From NCBI GenBank assembly GCA_025060455.1, contig JANXBY010000075.1, forward strand, positions 1-64,000: a stretch of DNA of 64,000 nt. The letters are read 5' to 3'. The stretch comes from Armatimonadota bacterium (GTDB lineage Bacteria > Sysuimicrobiota > Sysuimicrobiia > Sysuimicrobiales > Sysuimicrobiaceae). Shown here piece by piece: positions 1-7,799 of the stretch (its first letter is position 1; each line of letters opens with the position of its first letter). A program made the position numbers and the translations under genes. The notes below the pieces were generated by a model. The model made no database searches, was not told the origin of the DNA, and saw only the letters and a program-made list of their open reading frames with translations.

Positions 1-399
1 AGGCGGCCCGACCAGCTCTCGCACCACCCGGTACTCCTGGTAGACGCCCCACAGGCCCAGCAGGAAGAATCCCGCGGTGAGCAGCTCGGCCACGGAGGGG
101 AACGCGGGAGGCTCCCCCAACACCTGGCCGTACCAGAACACTGCCCGGCCCAGGGCCCACAGGAGGCAGGCGGCTCCGAGGCTGGTCCAGACCGTGCGCT
201 CTCGGTCTTTCGGCTTGTAGCTGGCCGCGGCCCCGAAGCTGGCTCCAGCGGCCAACAGGGGGAACAGGACGAGGGCCGCACTCACCAGGTTGTGCTGGCG
301 TTGCACTTCCGCAGCCCGCACAGGCCGCTGTAGGACAACCGCCACGGCCAGGGCCACCAAGACCAAGGCCAGCACCGCCACCCAGAGGACCGTCCGCAC
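1..399 (-). CDS. Putative multi-pass membrane protein, C-terminally truncated by window edge
   Basis: Open minus frame from GTG at 399 with GGAGG 6 nt upstream; hydrophobic helices (VLWVAVLALVLVALAVAVVLQ...). Runs off the window. Confidence 0.5.
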   Translation of the reverse strand, partial: MRTVLWVAVLALVLVALAVAVVLQRPVRAAEVQRQHNLVSAALVLFPLLAAGASFGAAASYKPKDRERTVWTSLGAACLLWALGRAVFWYGQVLGEPPAFPSVAELLTAGFFLLGLWGVYQEYRVVRELVGPP

Positions 400-425
400 C
401 AGCGACCTCCCGTTCTGTGACCTCG

Positions 426-1301
426 CTACGGCTCCAAGAGGGCTTTCACCCTTGCCTCGTCCCGAATCCCCGCGTCGCGGATGGCCACCGCCACGCTCTG
501 CTCCGCGAACGCCTGGCCCGCCATCCCCTTCACGAACCCGACGGCCCGGACCGCCGCCAGCCGTAGGGCCTCAGGGTCTTCCGCCTTACCCTCCACCTTC
601 CCCCGGCCAAGCCGCAGCCCAGAACCTTCCAGGGCCGCGTTGACTTCCGCTTCCAGCCGGCTGGCCGCTGTGGGCCCCCGATACCGTTTGAAGCGCGCCA
701 CCAAGCTCTCCAGCAGCCGCACCCATGCCACCACGTCCACCGTCTCCTCGGCCTTCTGCGCGGGCGGCTGTGGCCCGGCCTGCCCAGCTTCGGCAGGCAC
801 CTCGACCTGCGGGGCGGGTGCTACCTCCGCGGGCGCCTCCGCCACTCCAGACTGCACCGCCCCGGCCGCCTCCGCCTCTTCAACGGCCGCGCGTTCCCCG
901 TAGAGTGGCGCCTCCACCAGCTCCCACGGGATGGGATCCCGATCATCCCACTCCTCGGGGAACAGCTCCTCGGGGAGCTGGTGCACCCACACCTCTCCCT
1001 CCATCCAGCGGCTGTCCGCCACCACGCCCCGCAGCGCCTCGGCACCCACGACCACGCCGTCCTCCACCCGGTAGCGGGCAGCCTGGGGGCGGCCGCGAAA
1101 CAGCAGGACGTGCGCCTCCCGGCCAGGCAGGCTGACCCGCACCAGCCCGGAGAACAGGCGGTCCTCCAGGTACTCCACCAGTCTGCCCACGTCCGTGTAC
1201 TCGGTGGAAAGCCCGCGGTACAGGGCGGGGGCCTCCAGCGCCTCTGCCACCAGGGCCTCTCCCTCCCACGGCTCCACAGCCGTTCCCTCCACCGCGCTCA
1301 C
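426..1301 (-). CDS. Hypothetical protein, weakly DUF4388-like N-terminal region
   Basis: 291 aa ORF; N-terminal pattern resembling DUF4388 (LSGLVRVSLPGREAHVLLFRGRPQAARY). Confidence 0.5.
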   Translation of the reverse strand: MSAVEGTAVEPWEGEALVAEALEAPALYRGLSTEYTDVGRLVEYLEDRLFSGLVRVSLPGREAHVLLFRGRPQAARYRVEDGVVVGAEALRGVVADSRWMEGEVWVHQLPEELFPEEWDDRDPIPWELVEAPLYGERAAVEEAEAAGAVQSGVAEAPAEVAPAPQVEVPAEAGQAGPQPPAQKAEETVDVVAWVRLLESLVARFKRYRGPTAASRLEAEVNAALEGSGLRLGRGKVEGKAEDPEALRLAAVRAVGFVKGMAGQAFAEQSVAVAIRDAGIRDEARVKALLEP

Positions 1302-1648
1302 CGCCCCCGCCGCTCCCCAGCCTCCTCCAGGCGACCCAAAGCGCTGCCCCCCTCGGGGTGGTCCGCGGCCCCCGGACGCGACTCAAGGAGCCGCTTCACC
1401 CCCTGGAGGCTGAGCCCGCGCTCCTCCACCATCTGCTTGATCCACAGCAGCCGTTCCACGTCCTCCTGGCTGAACAGGCGGTGTCCGCCGTCCGTCCGGT
1501 GCGGCCGGATCAGCCCGTAGTCCGTCTCCCAGGCCCGGATCCGCTGCGGTGAAAGCTCGGTCATCTGCGCCACCGTGCGGATGGGGTAGATGGGCGTGCT
1601 CCGATCCACGCGGCTGGCTTTCGACGGCCGGCCGGTCCTCTGCTTCAC
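1298..1648 (-). CDS. MerR-family transcriptional regulator
   Basis: GTG start at 1648; YPIRTVAQMTELSPQRIRAWETDYGLIRPHRTDGGHRLFSQEDVERL is a MerR winged-helix signature. Confidence 0.8.
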   Translation of the reverse strand: MKQRTGRPSKASRVDRSTPIYPIRTVAQMTELSPQRIRAWETDYGLIRPHRTDGGHRLFSQEDVERLLWIKQMVEERGLSLQGVKRLLESRPGAADHPEGGSALGRLEEAGERRGR

Positions 1649-1671
1649 CGCCTCACCGCCCCTTCGAGCCG

Positions 1672-2661
1672 TCAGCGGATCCCCCGCTCGCGGTAGTAGC
1701 GCAGGGCTCCCGCGTGCAACGGGATGGGCATCCCCGCCCGGGCGGACTCCAGCCGGACGTCCCGGCCACGGGCGTGCGCCTGGTGCAACACCACCACGTT
1801 CTCCCACATGGTCTTGGTGAGCTCGTACACCAGGTCTTCCGCCAGATCCGACCGCGTCACCAACATGGCCATCACCGCCACCGTGGGGACGGCCTCCGTC
1901 TGCCCCCGGTAGGTGTTGGGCGGGATCACCACGGGCGTGTAGTACGGGTAGCGCTCCCGGAGCCTGTTCGCCGCCACCTCGGGGACGGGCACGATCTTGA
2001 GATCCCGCGTGGCCGCGATGTCCTGCACCGCCGCGGTGGGGACTCCCGCGGTCAGGAAGGCAGCGTCGATGACCCCGTCCTTCAGCTGGTCCGCGGCCTC
2101 CGCGAAGCTCAAGAAGTCCGCCTGCACCGTGCGCGCCAGCCCGTGGGTCTGGCGGGTCTGGGCGTAGCCGATGTCGTACAGCCGCAGGATCTGCCGGGCG
2201 TTCACCTCGGTGCCGCTGCCAGGCGCGCCCACCGCCACCCGCTTGCCCGCCAGGTCCGCCACGGAGTTGATGTTCTTCTGGCGGAGGGTCACGATCTGAA
2301 TGGTCTCCGGGTACAGCATGGCCATGCCCCGCAGCCGCGTCTGCGGGTCCCGGCTGAACATCTCCACGCCGTTAAACGCGTAGTATACGATGTCATTCTG
2401 AGCCAGGGCCACCTCCACCTCGCCCCGCTGCAGCAGCCGCACGTTGGCCACCGACGCCCCCGTGGCCTGGGCGGTGGCCTGCACCCCCGGAATCCTCTCT
2501 GTCCACAGGCGGGCCAGGGCGCTGCCCAGGGGGAAGTACACCCCCGCGGTGCCGCCCGTGGCCACGTTCACAAACCGGCGGGGCTGCGCGCTGACACCGG
2601 CCGTCACCAGCGCTGCCCCCACGAGTGCCACAACCCACCGACTCCAACCGTGCACGTCCAT
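1672..2661 (-). CDS. TAXI family TRAP transporter solute-binding protein
   Basis: Signal peptide followed by FVNVATGGTAGVYFPLGSALARLW, typical of TAXI/NMT1-like binding proteins. Confidence 0.85.
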   Translation of the reverse strand: MDVHGWSRWVVALVGAALVTAGVSAQPRRFVNVATGGTAGVYFPLGSALARLWTERIPGVQATAQATGASVANVRLLQRGEVEVALAQNDIVYYAFNGVEMFSRDPQTRLRGMAMLYPETIQIVTLRQKNINSVADLAGKRVAVGAPGSGTEVNARQILRLYDIGYAQTRQTHGLARTVQADFLSFAEAADQLKDGVIDAAFLTAGVPTAAVQDIAATRDLKIVPVPEVAANRLRERYPYYTPVVIPPNTYRGQTEAVPTVAVMAMLVTRSDLAEDLVYELTKTMWENVVVLHQAHARGRDVRLESARAGMPIPLHAGALRYYRERGIR

Positions 2662-2888
2662 CCCTCCCCCTCGCAGATTCCGCGGCTCCTGCGGGCCGGT
2701 GCGGTAGGGGTTCCCTTCCTCCCGGAGTCCCCAGGATCCTTCCGCCGAACCTACCTCCGTCTGCGCCGAACCCTCGGCGCAACGTGCACCGATCCTCCGC
2801 CGATCTTATGGAGCAACTTTCAGGCCATCGCGCGGGTCGCCCGCCTCCGCCCGGCTGGCCTGGGGGCCCACCGCGCCCGGAATCCCTT

Positions 2889-4013
2889 CTACGGCAGAAC
2901 CACCAGCTTTCCGCCGTCCACCCGCAGCAGCTGGACGTCCCGGGCCGGGTTCCCGAGGCGGTCGAAGGTGATGGTGCCGGTCACCCCGGGGTAGTCCCGG
3001 GTGCCCGCCAGGGTCTCGCGCAGTTTCTGGCGGTCCACCTGGTCTTGGGCCTTGAACACGCCCGCTCCCAGGCGCTTGACGGCCACCGCCACCAGGCGGA
3101 TCGCGTCGTACGTCTGCGCCGCGAAGGCGTCGGGCGGCCTGCCGTAGCGGGTTCGGAACTCCCGCACGAAAGCCCGCACCCGGGGGAAGGGGCTGTCCGC
3201 GAAGAACACCGAAGCCACCACCGCAGTTCGGCCGCCAAGGGCCGCCGCGGCTTCGTCGTTGGCGAAAGAGTCGGGCACCAGCAGGGGCACGTTCGCGCCC
3301 GCCTGGGCCATCTGTTTGGCGAACACCTCGCCCTCGTCCGGGTATCCGGCGAACAGCACCACCTGCGGCCGCTCCCGCTGCAGGGCCCGCACGACGGACG
3401 AGAAGTCGCGGGTGCCGTCGGTGAACAGGTGCTGGCTGAGCACCGCCCCGCCGCCGGCTCGCAAGGCCTGCGCGAACCCGTCCGCCACCGCGCTGCCGTA
3501 CTCGTTGCTGTCCTGAACCACGGACGCCTGCCCCATCCCCTTGGACAGCGCGTGCTCCGCCAGGGCTCGGCCCTGGACGGCGGAGGGCAGTGCGGTGCGG
3601 AAGAAGTACTGGCCCGCAAACGGGATGGGACCCGTGGCACCGGGACTGATCAACGGGGTCTGGGTGGCAGAGGCCAGGCTGGACAGTTGCACCGCCACCA
3701 TGTCGGTGAGGCCTCCGACCACCGCCGCGACACCTGCGTCTGCGCTCAGCCGCTGGAACAGCTCGATGGACTTCTGCGGCGAGCCGCCGTCGTCGTGGGT
3801 CACCAGCACCAGCCGGACCGCCCGCTCGGCGTTCACCTCGTCCGCGGCCATCTGCGCGCCGCGCAGGGCGCTGGCCGCCGCCGTGGCCACCCCGCTGGAA
3901 AGCGGGAGGATCACCCCGACCCGCACGGTGACGGCCGGGGAGCCCTGCTGCCCGCACGCAGCCACCGCGGCCAGCAGCAGGACAACAGACGCCCACCGCG
4001 CCTTCCGGACCAT
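2889..4013 (-). CDS. Branched-chain amino acid-type ABC transporter substrate-binding lipoprotein
   Basis: Lipobox LAAVAACG; RVGVILPLSSGVATAAASALRGAQMAADEVN (Peripla_BP_6). Confidence 0.85.
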   Translation of the reverse strand: MVRKARWASVVLLLAAVAACGQQGSPAVTVRVGVILPLSSGVATAAASALRGAQMAADEVNAERAVRLVLVTHDDGGSPQKSIELFQRLSADAGVAAVVGGLTDMVAVQLSSLASATQTPLISPGATGPIPFAGQYFFRTALPSAVQGRALAEHALSKGMGQASVVQDSNEYGSAVADGFAQALRAGGGAVLSQHLFTDGTRDFSSVVRALQRERPQVVLFAGYPDEGEVFAKQMAQAGANVPLLVPDSFANDEAAAALGGRTAVVASVFFADSPFPRVRAFVREFRTRYGRPPDAFAAQTYDAIRLVAVAVKRLGAGVFKAQDQVDRQKLRETLAGTRDYPGVTGTITFDRLGNPARDVQLLRVDGGKLVVLP

Positions 4014-4107
4014 ACCAGAATCCCTCCTTTTGCCTGAGGATCTGTCGACGGCGCAGGCGGAGCAACTTCGGGGCCAAACGAGGCCCGACGTCTCGCAGCG
4101 GGGAAGC

Positions 4108-5031
4108 CTACTGGCCCAGGTAGCGCAGGTACAGCCGGCTCACGTGGTACACGTACCAGCGGGTCTCCGCAAACGGGGGGATTCCCCCGTGGCGCCGGAC
4201 GGCTCCCGACCCCGCGTTGTAGGCCGCCAGGGCCAGGTCCACGCGGTGGTAGCCGAACCGCTCCAGGTGGCCCCGCAGCACCCGCACCGTCCCGTAGAGG
4301 TTTTCCTCGATGGAAAACGGGTCCCGCACGCCCACCGCCCGGGCCACTTCGGGCATGAGCTGGCCGAGGCCCAAAGCCCCCGCAGGGGACACCGCGCGAG
4401 GGTTGAACCCAGACTCCACCACCACCAGCGCGCTCACCAGCCGGGGGTCCACGTCGAACCTCTGGCCGTACGCCAGGAGGGCCTGTGCGATGCGCCAAGC
4501 CTCGGAGGCGGTGAGGCGTGGGTTGTGGCGGAGCGCCAGCCGCACATAGGTAGAAGGGTCGAGAGCGCCCAGCGCCTGCTCGGAGCCCTGCTCCGCCGCC
4601 AGGGCGCGCAGTCTCCGGCTGGCCCAGTACGCCGCTTGCGTGCCACCCGCGTGCTGGAGGGCAGCGTGGTAAGCAGCCCGCGCCTGGCCTGCCAATCCCA
4701 GCTGCTCGTACGCCGCACCCCTCCACAGCAGCGCGTACGGCTCCAGCGGCGAGCCCCTCACGCGGGTAAGGGCATTCAGGGCCGCCTCGGGCTCGCCCGC
4801 CAGGACCAGCGCAGCCCCGTACCAAAGCCAGAGAGTGCGGTCGGCCGGTCCCGCCGCCACTGCCCTGCGGAACGCCACCGCGGCCTCCCGGTAGCGGCCT
4901 TGCCGGTACAGCTCCTGCGCCCGCAAAACACCGTCCGGTGTTGCGGCGGCCGGTGGTGCCAGGGTGATCCAAGCGGCCAGGAGGAGGAACGCGCGCCCAG
5001 CGGCGCGGCGCAGTCCGCCGGCGGGGGTCAC
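4108..5031 (-). CDS. Lytic transglycosylase (SLT domain) with TPR-like N-terminal region
   Basis: ALVVVESGFNPRAVSPAGALGLGQLMPEVARAVGV...AAYNAGSGAVRRHGGIPPFAETRWYV is the SLT motif. Confidence 0.88.
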   Translation of the reverse strand: MTPAGGLRRAAGRAFLLLAAWITLAPPAAATPDGVLRAQELYRQGRYREAAVAFRRAVAAGPADRTLWLWYGAALVLAGEPEAALNALTRVRGSPLEPYALLWRGAAYEQLGLAGQARAAYHAALQHAGGTQAAYWASRRLRALAAEQGSEQALGALDPSTYVRLALRHNPRLTASEAWRIAQALLAYGQRFDVDPRLVSALVVVESGFNPRAVSPAGALGLGQLMPEVARAVGVRDPFSIEENLYGTVRVLRGHLERFGYHRVDLALAAYNAGSGAVRRHGGIPPFAETRWYVYHVSRLYLRYLGQ

Positions 5032-5399
5032 GAGACCAGGCTGCGTAGCTGGGCGGCCACCCGCTCCAGGTTCTTCTTCATCTGCAGGCGGGCCTTGCCC
5101 AGGTTTCCCCCCTGCCGCAGGGCGATCACCAGGGCGTAGTCCACCTCCACCGCGGACAGGAGCAGCACGTACTTCTCCGCGGACACCACGGAGTAGTCCA
5201 CGGGTCCGGCACTCAGCTTGCGGGCGGCGTACGCGGACACCTTGGCCAGGATGCCCAGGTCCGGTGCCACCTTCTCGATGCGCAGGCCTCCGTCCAGGGT
5301 GTGGGCGTCCACCACCTCGCCATCCAGGCGAACCACTGCCACGCCCAGGGCGCCTTCTACGCTGGACAGGATCTCCTTCAGCACGTCCCGAAGCGACAT
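5028..5399 (-). CDS. Roadblock/LC7 domain protein
   Basis: ATG at 5399; MSLRDVLKEILSSVEGALGVAVVRLDGEVV...; 4-nt overlap with the SLT gene. Confidence 0.75.
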   Translation of the reverse strand: MSLRDVLKEILSSVEGALGVAVVRLDGEVVDAHTLDGGLRIEKVAPDLGILAKVSAYAARKLSAGPVDYSVVSAEKYVLLLSAVEVDYALVIALRQGGNLGKARLQMKKNLERVAAQLRSLVS

Positions 5400-5434
5400 C
5401 GGCTCTCCGCCGGCCACGGACCTTTTCTGTTGGT

Positions 5435-5968
5435 TCAACCCGGCGGGGCCGGACTCCTGCCCGAGGCTGCCTCCACCAATCGCGCCCGGCCTACTAGGCG
5501 CTCCAGCCAGCGGGCCACCCGGGTGGTCACGAACTCCCGCCGTTCCAGGGGTTCTACCAGCACCGTGAACAGCCCCAGTCGGTTCCCCGGCCAGATGTCC
5601 GTAAACAGCTGGTCGCCCACCAAGGCGGTGGTGCGGGGGTTCGTGCCGAGGACCGCCATGGCCCTGCGGAGCCGGCCGGTGCTGGGCTTGGGCCACCCGG
5701 CCACCGCGGGCCAGCCCAGCCGGTTTGCCAGCCGGCGCGCCCTCCAGGGCAGAGCGTTGGACACCAGCGCGCCGCGCAGCCCGCTGGCCCGGAACGACTC
5801 CAGCCACCGGGCCACGTCCGGCGGTACCTCCTCGCGCCCATACGGGACCAGGGTGTTATCCAGGTCAAACACCACGCCACGGATCCCGCGCCGCGCCAGG
5901 AGGTCGAGGGGGATGTCGCTGACCCGGCGCACCGCCAGCCTGGGAGCCCACCCCTGTCCTGGGCTCAT
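5435..5968 (-). CDS. YqeG family HAD-IIIA phosphatase
   Basis: GIRGVVFDLDNTLVPYGREEVPPDVARWL...VSNALPWRARRLANRLGWPAVAGWPKPS...VGDQLFTDIWPGNRLG. Confidence 0.85.
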   Translation of the reverse strand: MSPGQGWAPRLAVRRVSDIPLDLLARRGIRGVVFDLDNTLVPYGREEVPPDVARWLESFRASGLRGALVSNALPWRARRLANRLGWPAVAGWPKPSTGRLRRAMAVLGTNPRTTALVGDQLFTDIWPGNRLGLFTVLVEPLERREFVTTRVARWLERLVGRARLVEAASGRSPAPPG

Positions 5969-5981
5969 CCGCGCGCACCGG

Positions 5982-6965
5982 CTACCGCTGCAGGGATCTG
6001 CGGGCGCGATCGTGTTCCTGCAGCGTCCTGGTGAACACGTGGGTCCCGTCGGGGCGGGCCACGTAGTACAGGTAGTCGTGGGGTTCCGGCTGCAGGACGG
6101 CGCGCAGGCTCGCCAGGCCTGGGTTGGCGATGGGTCCCGGCGGCAGCCCGGCCCTGCGGTACGTGTTGTAAGGCGAGTCCACCTGCAGGTCCCGGTACAG
6201 GACCCGCTCCTTGTGGTGACCCAGGGCGTACAACACCGTGGCGTCCACCTGCAGCGGCATGCCGCGACGCAGCCGGTTGTACAGCACACCCGCGATCCGT
6301 GGCCGCTCGAAGTCGTGGCGCGCCTCGCGCTCCACCAGAGACGCCAGGGTGACCACCGCGTGGGGTGGCAGCCCGAGCGGCCGGGGCTGCCTCCACAGGG
6401 GCGCGGTGGCCTCCCGGAAGCGCTCCAGCATGGCGGCCACCACCCGGTCGGGCGCATAGCCCCGGGGGAACTGGTAGGTGTCGGGGAAAAGGTACCCCTC
6501 CAGCCTGCCGGTGGTGTTGCCCTCCATTTCGGGAATCCAGTAGCGATCCGCCCGGCCGACCTCGTCCAGGAACGCCTCCGCGTCCACCACCCCGTGCTCT
6601 TCCAGCCGCCGCGCCACCTCCTCCGCGGTCAGCCCCTCGGGAAGCGTCACCCGGTGCCGCACCACGTCCCCCGCGGCCAGCCTGCGCAGGATGACCTCCA
6701 CCCCCTCGGTGGGCGAAAACCGGTACTCGCCCGCCTGGATGCGGCCCTCCAGGCCGCGCCACCGAGCCCACAGCCGGAACACCTGGGGGTTGCGTACCAC
6801 CCCGTGACGGTGCAGCAGCTCCGCCACCCGGGCCGCGTCCGCGCCCGCGGGGATTACCACCACCACCGGCTCACCCCGTGCCGCAGGCGCCGTAGCCCAC
6901 GCTGCGCCCAGAGCGATGCCCGCCACCGCCACGAAGGCCAGCTTCCACAGGAGCCGACGCCCTAC
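5982..6965 (-). CDS. mltG: Endolytic transglycosylase MltG (start uncertain)
   Basis: YLFPDTYQFPRGYAPDRVVAAML...VVTLASLVEREARHDFERPRIAGVLYNRLRRGMPLQVDATVLYALG...GPIANPGLASLRAVLQP. No clear ATG/GTG in the N-terminal part of this frame. Confidence 0.85.
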   Translation of the reverse strand, partial: VGRRLLWKLAFVAVAGIALGAAWATAPAARGEPVVVVIPAGADAARVAELLHRHGVVRNPQVFRLWARWRGLEGRIQAGEYRFSPTEGVEVILRRLAAGDVVRHRVTLPEGLTAEEVARRLEEHGVVDAEAFLDEVGRADRYWIPEMEGNTTGRLEGYLFPDTYQFPRGYAPDRVVAAMLERFREATAPLWRQPRPLGLPPHAVVTLASLVEREARHDFERPRIAGVLYNRLRRGMPLQVDATVLYALGHHKERVLYRDLQVDSPYNTYRRAGLPPGPIANPGLASLRAVLQPEPHDYLYYVARPDGTHVFTRTLQEHDRARRSLQR

Positions 6966-7243
6966 CGCGAATCCTCCTCCACTTCCACGTCGAGGTCCTC
7001 CCGCTCGCTTTCGAGGGCGGCCACCACCCGGTTGAACTCCTCCTCGTCGTCCACGCTGACCAGGGTGTCGCCTTCCACCCGCAGGATCACCGCGGCCTCG
7101 TCCTCCGGCGCCTCCGTGGGGACCACCACCACGTAGCGGCGGTCGTCCAGCTCCACGTACTCCAGCACGGTGAACTCGTGCTCGTGGCCCTCCTCGTCGC
7201 TGACCGTGATCACGTCCAGTTCCGTGCCGTCCGCCAGGCCCAC
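6962..7243 (-). CDS. DUF1292 family protein (YrzB-like)
   Basis: DVITVSDEEGHEHEFTVLEYVELDDRRYVVVVPTE; position next to ruvX/alaS as in Bacillota. Confidence 0.85.
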   Translation of the reverse strand: MGLADGTELDVITVSDEEGHEHEFTVLEYVELDDRRYVVVVPTEAPEDEAAVILRVEGDTLVSVDDEEEFNRVVAALESEREDLDVEVEEDSR

Positions 7244-7376
7244 CTCTCACCTCCGCAGGGTTTCGCAACAGCGGGAGGGCCACCCGTCGCGGCCGCAGCG
7301 CACGGCGCGCAGCACCCCGGGCCGTTGCTCACCGGATATGGTACCTCCCCCAGGCCGGCGCGTCTGCCCGTCTCCG

Positions 7377-7799
7377 CTACGGGTCGGGGTGGGCCTCCAG
7401 GAAGCTCCGCAGCAGCAGCGCCGCCGAGAGGCGGTCGCGCAGCACCCGGCGCCGCTCCCGGCGCACGCCCCCGGCGGTCAGCAGGCGTTCTGCCTGGACA
7501 GAGGTCAGGCGCTCGTCCCACAGGCGCACGGGCACGGCGCAATACTGCTCCACGCGACCGGCGAAGCGGCGCACCGCCTGCGCTTCGGGCCCCTCGGTGC
7601 CGTCCAGGCGCAGGGGCAACCCCACCACGATGGTCTGGGCTCCGTGCCGGCGGGCCAGCTCCGCCACCTCTCGGGCGGCCTGGTCGTCCCCGCGCCGCTG
7701 CACGTTGGGCAACGGCTCGGTGGCGGTCCCCGTGGGGTCACTGATGGCCAGGCCGATGCGGCGGCTGCCGTAGTCCACCGCCAGCACCCGGCCCCTCAC
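7377..7799 (-). CDS. ruvX: Holliday junction resolvase RuvX (YqgF)
   Basis: VLAVDYGSRRIGLAISDPTGTATEPLPNV...VVGLPLRLDGTEG...LWDERLTSVQAERLL. Confidence 0.92.
   Translation of the reverse strand: MRGRVLAVDYGSRRIGLAISDPTGTATEPLPNVQRRGDDQAAREVAELARRHGAQTIVVGLPLRLDGTEGPEAQAVRRFAGRVEQYCAVPVRLWDERLTSVQAERLLTAGGVRRERRRVLRDRLSAALLLRSFLEAHPDP

Noticed and set aside
1549-2994. 481-aa plus-strand ORF
   Set aside because: Overlaps the TAXI and MerR genes on the other strand; GC-shadow composition with no recognisable motif.
6966-7283. N-terminal extension of the mltG ORF to 7283
   Set aside because: Would overlap the complete DUF1292 gene and has Gly/Arg-rich shadow composition; true start lies near the first TM segment.
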